From NCBI GenBank assembly GCA_025464645.1, contig JAODGF010000063.1, positions 1 to 6,986 of the forward strand: a stretch of DNA of 6,986 nucleotides. The letters run 5' to 3'. A program made the position numbers and the translations under genes. Below are positions 5,929-6,986 of this stretch, piece after piece (position 1 is the first letter of the stretch; each line of letters starts with the position of its first letter). The notes below the pieces were generated by a model. It worked only from the letters and a program-made list of their open reading frames with translations. It searched no databases and was not told where the DNA came from. The DNA is from Methanosarcinales archaeon. Lineage in GTDB: Archaea; Halobacteriota; Syntropharchaeia; Alkanophagales; Methanospirareceae.

Positions 5929-6351
5929 ATGGAAAAGATTCTGGAAGTTGAAGAAATAATCAGGCTATTGAACGAAGATTTTGTCGGTGAAATAGAAGCC
6001 ACGCTGATATATGTAAGAAACGCCTTTATAATGGACCGGTGCGACCCGAGCAGAGTCACGGGGGATATAGCCATTGACGAGATGAGGCACATGTGGTGGC
6101 TTGCCGACCTGATAGTGAAACGGGGCGGAAAGCCACGTATGGAACACAAAGAACTTGACTTCGGGGGAGATGACCTGAAAAGTCAATTAGAGAGGCAGAT
6201 AGCGCTTGAAACAGAAGGCATCGAGAGATACAAGCAGCAGATTGATGCGATAAATGATGCAGAAGTGGTGGGCGTCCTGAAGCATATATTGGATGAAGAG
6301 AAACGGCACAGAAAAGAGTTCAGGATGCGGCTTGAAAGGATAAACGAATAA
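5929..6351 (+). CDS. Ferritin-like (bacterioferritin/rubrerythrin-type) diiron protein
   Basis: This is a 140-residue four-helix-bundle protein with a full set of diiron ligands in the bacterioferritin pattern: Glu21 (GEIEA), Glu51 and His54 (DEMRH), Glu94 (ALETEG), and Glu124 and His127 (EEKRH). The spacing between ligands matches bacterioferritin closely, but the protein is shorter by some 15-20 residues. I see no haem-binding methionine in the usual place and no rubredoxin CXXC domain, so it is neither a typical Bfr nor a full rubrerythrin. Likely roles are ferroxidase, peroxide reduction or iron binding in the cytoplasm; it may not form a storage shell. The promoter looks leaderless and the gene probably starts a transcript. 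A small ORF begins 23 nt after its stop. Confidence 0.85.
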   Translation: MEKILEVEEIIRLLNEDFVGEIEATLIYVRNAFIMDRCDPSRVTGDIAIDEMRHMWWLADLIVKRGGKPRMEHKELDFGGDDLKSQLERQIALETEGIERYKQQIDAINDAEVVGVLKHILDEEKRHRKEFRMRLERINE

Positions 6352-6374
6352 CCTTCTCACAAAAGGTGACTATT

Positions 6375-6539
6375 ATGCAGGGTAGCGATAAGACGGAAAT
6401 AAGGACCCCGTATCTTCTCCAACATGCCTATTGTGTTATGATTGCCAACCCAGCCCTCGGAAACATGTGGGTGCTGCCGGGTGTGCTGGAGAATCTGTTG
6501 GCGAAGAAACATTTTAAAATAGGAGTTGATTTTGGGTGA
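6375..6539 (+). CDS. Small ORF of unknown function, 54 residues, with a strong ribosome binding site
   Basis: I do not recognise this protein. The ATG is preceded by AAGGTGA (6363-6369) at 5-nt spacing, close to an ideal match to the archaeal anti-Shine-Dalgarno sequence. The product has a polar start (MQGSDKTEIRTPYLL), a mildly hydrophobic middle (HAYCVMIANPALGNMWVLPG) and a basic amphipathic stretch (LLAKKHFKIG); it has one Cys and no clear membrane helix. Codon choice (AGG, ATA, CTG/CTC) is compatible with coding. It follows the ferritin-like gene by 23 nt, so co-transcription is likely. It ends at a TGA that overlaps the next small ORF, and a +1 shift there would give one protein of about 94 residues. 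It could also be a remnant of a larger gene. Confidence 0.4.
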   Translation: MQGSDKTEIRTPYLLQHAYCVMIANPALGNMWVLPGVLENLLAKKHFKIGVDFG

Positions 6540-6657
6540 GACGGATGCAACGGCAGAAGGCCAAGATAGGAACACCTCATGGATGATGGAGATAAAGGAG
6601 AACCTGAAAACAGCAGGGATATTAATAGAAGCTGGAACCGAGGCAGTTTTGGGATAA
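6532..6657 (+). CDS. Small overlapping ORF of unknown function, 41 residues, TTG start or frameshift continuation
   Basis: The frame opens at TTG (6532), with GGAG (6522-6525) six bases before it, and overlaps the previous ORF by 8 nt. The product is acidic at first (GETDATAEGQDRN), then helical-looking (MMEIKENLKTAGILIEAG), ending AVLG. No family is recognised. Two readings are possible: a translationally coupled second peptide, or the C-terminal half of the preceding ORF separated by a one-base indel in TTTTGGGTGA. Its end coincides with the point where minus-strand homology to an HTH regulator begins, so it may span a rearrangement junction. Confidence 0.25.
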   Translation: MGETDATAEGQDRNTSWMMEIKENLKTAGILIEAGTEAVLG

Positions 6658-6745
6658 ACCTCTTTTAATCAGCTCTTCTGCGAGTGCCGCTCGTATGCAT
6701 GGCAATACTTCCCACATACACTGTTATCTCACAAGGGAATTTCAT
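6649..6745 (-). pseudogene. Truncated, frameshifted N-terminus of an archaeal HTH transcriptional regulator
   Basis: Reading the minus strand from an ATG at 6745 gives MKFPCEITV. After a frame change at 6718-6715 it continues WEVLPCIRAAL and then AEELIKRGLSQ, down to 6649. Joined, this closely resembles the start of an archaeal regulator family (COG2522 as I recall it) that begins MKFPCEVxVWYxLPAIRxxLAxELIKRGLSQ and continues into a helix-turn-helix. Dropping TATG from GTGTATGTGG restores the exact family spacing (V-W-x-V-L-P), so a 4-bp duplication is the simplest change. Beyond 6649 none of the three minus-strand frames looks like the expected recognition helix, so the gene is broken as well as shifted. 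No upstream promoter is convincing. It lies divergent to nfo. The family call is from memory of the motif; the match over about 31 residues is too long to be chance. Confidence 0.6.
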
Positions 6746-6756
6746 CTTACCCAACC

Positions 6757-6800
6757 TTTTTATCTAATCTGAACGCCATTAATCCTCTTAGAGGAAGGAG
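6757..6800 (+). promoter_or_regulatory. TATA-like box and ribosome binding site of nfo
   Basis: TTTTTATC (6757-6764) lies about 50 nt before the nfo ATG, and GAGGAAGGAG (6791-6800) is a strong purine-rich ribosome binding site. The latter ends 13 nt before the ATG at 6814, longer than usual. A transcript starting near 6786 would carry a leader of about 28 nt. TCCTCT-T-AGAGGA (6783-6795) is a short dyad covering the expected transcription start and part of the ribosome binding site. Confidence 0.35.
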
Positions 6801-6813
6801 AAAAGATAACATA

Positions 6814-6986
6814 ATGCTTCGCGTTGGCGTTCACGTCTCGATTGCAAAGGCGATAGATAAGGCAGTGGACAGAGCAATAGAGAAAGGTTGTGATACGTTC
6901 CAGATATTCACGAGAAACCCCCGGGGGTGGAAGATCAAGGAGCTTACAGCGATTGATGCAAAGCGATTCACTGAGAAGGTTGAACA
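6814..6986 (+). CDS. nfo: Endonuclease IV (AP endonuclease), 5' end, cut by the window edge
   Basis: Endonuclease IV cleaves DNA 5' to abasic sites and some oxidised bases in base excision repair, using a trinuclear zinc centre. The 57 codons present read VGVHVSIAKAIDKAVDRA (4-21), then GCDTFQIFTRNPRGW (25-39). This is the first strand-helix-strand of the TIM barrel, with the near-invariant HVS and QIFTRNPRGW motifs. The zinc ligands come later in the protein and lie beyond the window, so completeness cannot be judged. The start ATG fits the family N-terminus and has a purine-rich site upstream. The gene is divergent from the broken HTH regulator and separate from the ferritin-like transcript. 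Confidence 0.95.
   Translation, partial: MLRVGVHVSIAKAIDKAVDRAIEKGCDTFQIFTRNPRGWKIKELTAIDAKRFTEKVE

Noticed and set aside
6357..6575. Minus-strand frame of 72 codons as continuation of the HTH regulator
   Set aside because: Its sequence shows no helix-turn-helix pattern and does not continue the LIKRGLSQ motif; the plus-strand ORF with a strong ribosome binding site is the better reading.
1..6986. CRISPR array, transposase, integrase, tRNA or rRNA genes
   Set aside because: No regularly spaced direct repeats, no transposase or recombinase motifs and no tRNA or rRNA signatures were seen on either strand.

Overview
The window looks like a piece of a euryarchaeal genome, most plausibly a methanogen or an anaerobic methane/alkane-oxidising relative. 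This is inferred from archaeal-type gene families: an ATPase-less membrane S16 protease, a TtuA/NcsA-type tRNA thiolase with two zinc fingers, a full-length LarC, a COG1926 phosphoribosyltransferase and an archaeal-type endonuclease IV. TATA-like boxes with probable leaderless or short-leader starts, and GGAGG/GGTGA ribosome binding sites, point the same way. No rRNA, tRNA, CRISPR array or transposase is visible, and the exact lineage cannot be fixed from the sequence.

Layout. Positions 2-227 hold the frameshifted 3' end of chorismate synthase (aroC). A membrane-anchored Lon-type (S16) protease follows (200-1117, +) and converges on a CorA Mg2+/Co2+ channel (1183-2187, -). A short divergent promoter region (2188-2292) separates corA from a plus-strand cluster. 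This cluster contains a TtuA/NcsA-like sulfur transferase (2293-3240), LarC (3246-4460, 5 nt downstream) and a UbiC/DUF98-like chorismate lyase (4432-4998, overlapping larC by 29 nt). It converges on a COG1926 phosphoribosyltransferase (5059-5754, -). The 174-nt gap 5755-5928 carries an 8-bp palindromic candidate operator and a 19-bp imperfect inverted repeat of dispersed-repeat type. A ferritin-like diiron protein follows (5929-6351, +).

The stretch 6352-6813 contains no intact recognisable gene. It does hold two small overlapping plus-strand ORFs (6375-6539 and 6532-6657), the first with a strong ribosome binding site. On the minus strand it holds a truncated, frameshifted N-terminus of an archaeal HTH regulator of the MKFPCE type (6745-6649), whose homology stops at the end of the second small ORF. 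The window ends in the first 57 codons of endonuclease IV (nfo, 6814 onward).

How the genes may work together. The sulfur transferase, larC and lyase genes are packed like an operon. The first two encode a PP-loop/Fe-S sulfur-transfer enzyme and a nickel-insertion protein for a thiolated (nickel-pincer) cofactor, a suggestive pairing. Chorismate appears twice, as the product of the broken aroC and the likely substrate of the lyase. The ferritin-like protein and Nfo both fit oxidative-damage or iron handling. The two broken genes at the edges of the window suggest either local gene decay and rearrangement or single-base assembly errors; reads are needed to tell these apart.
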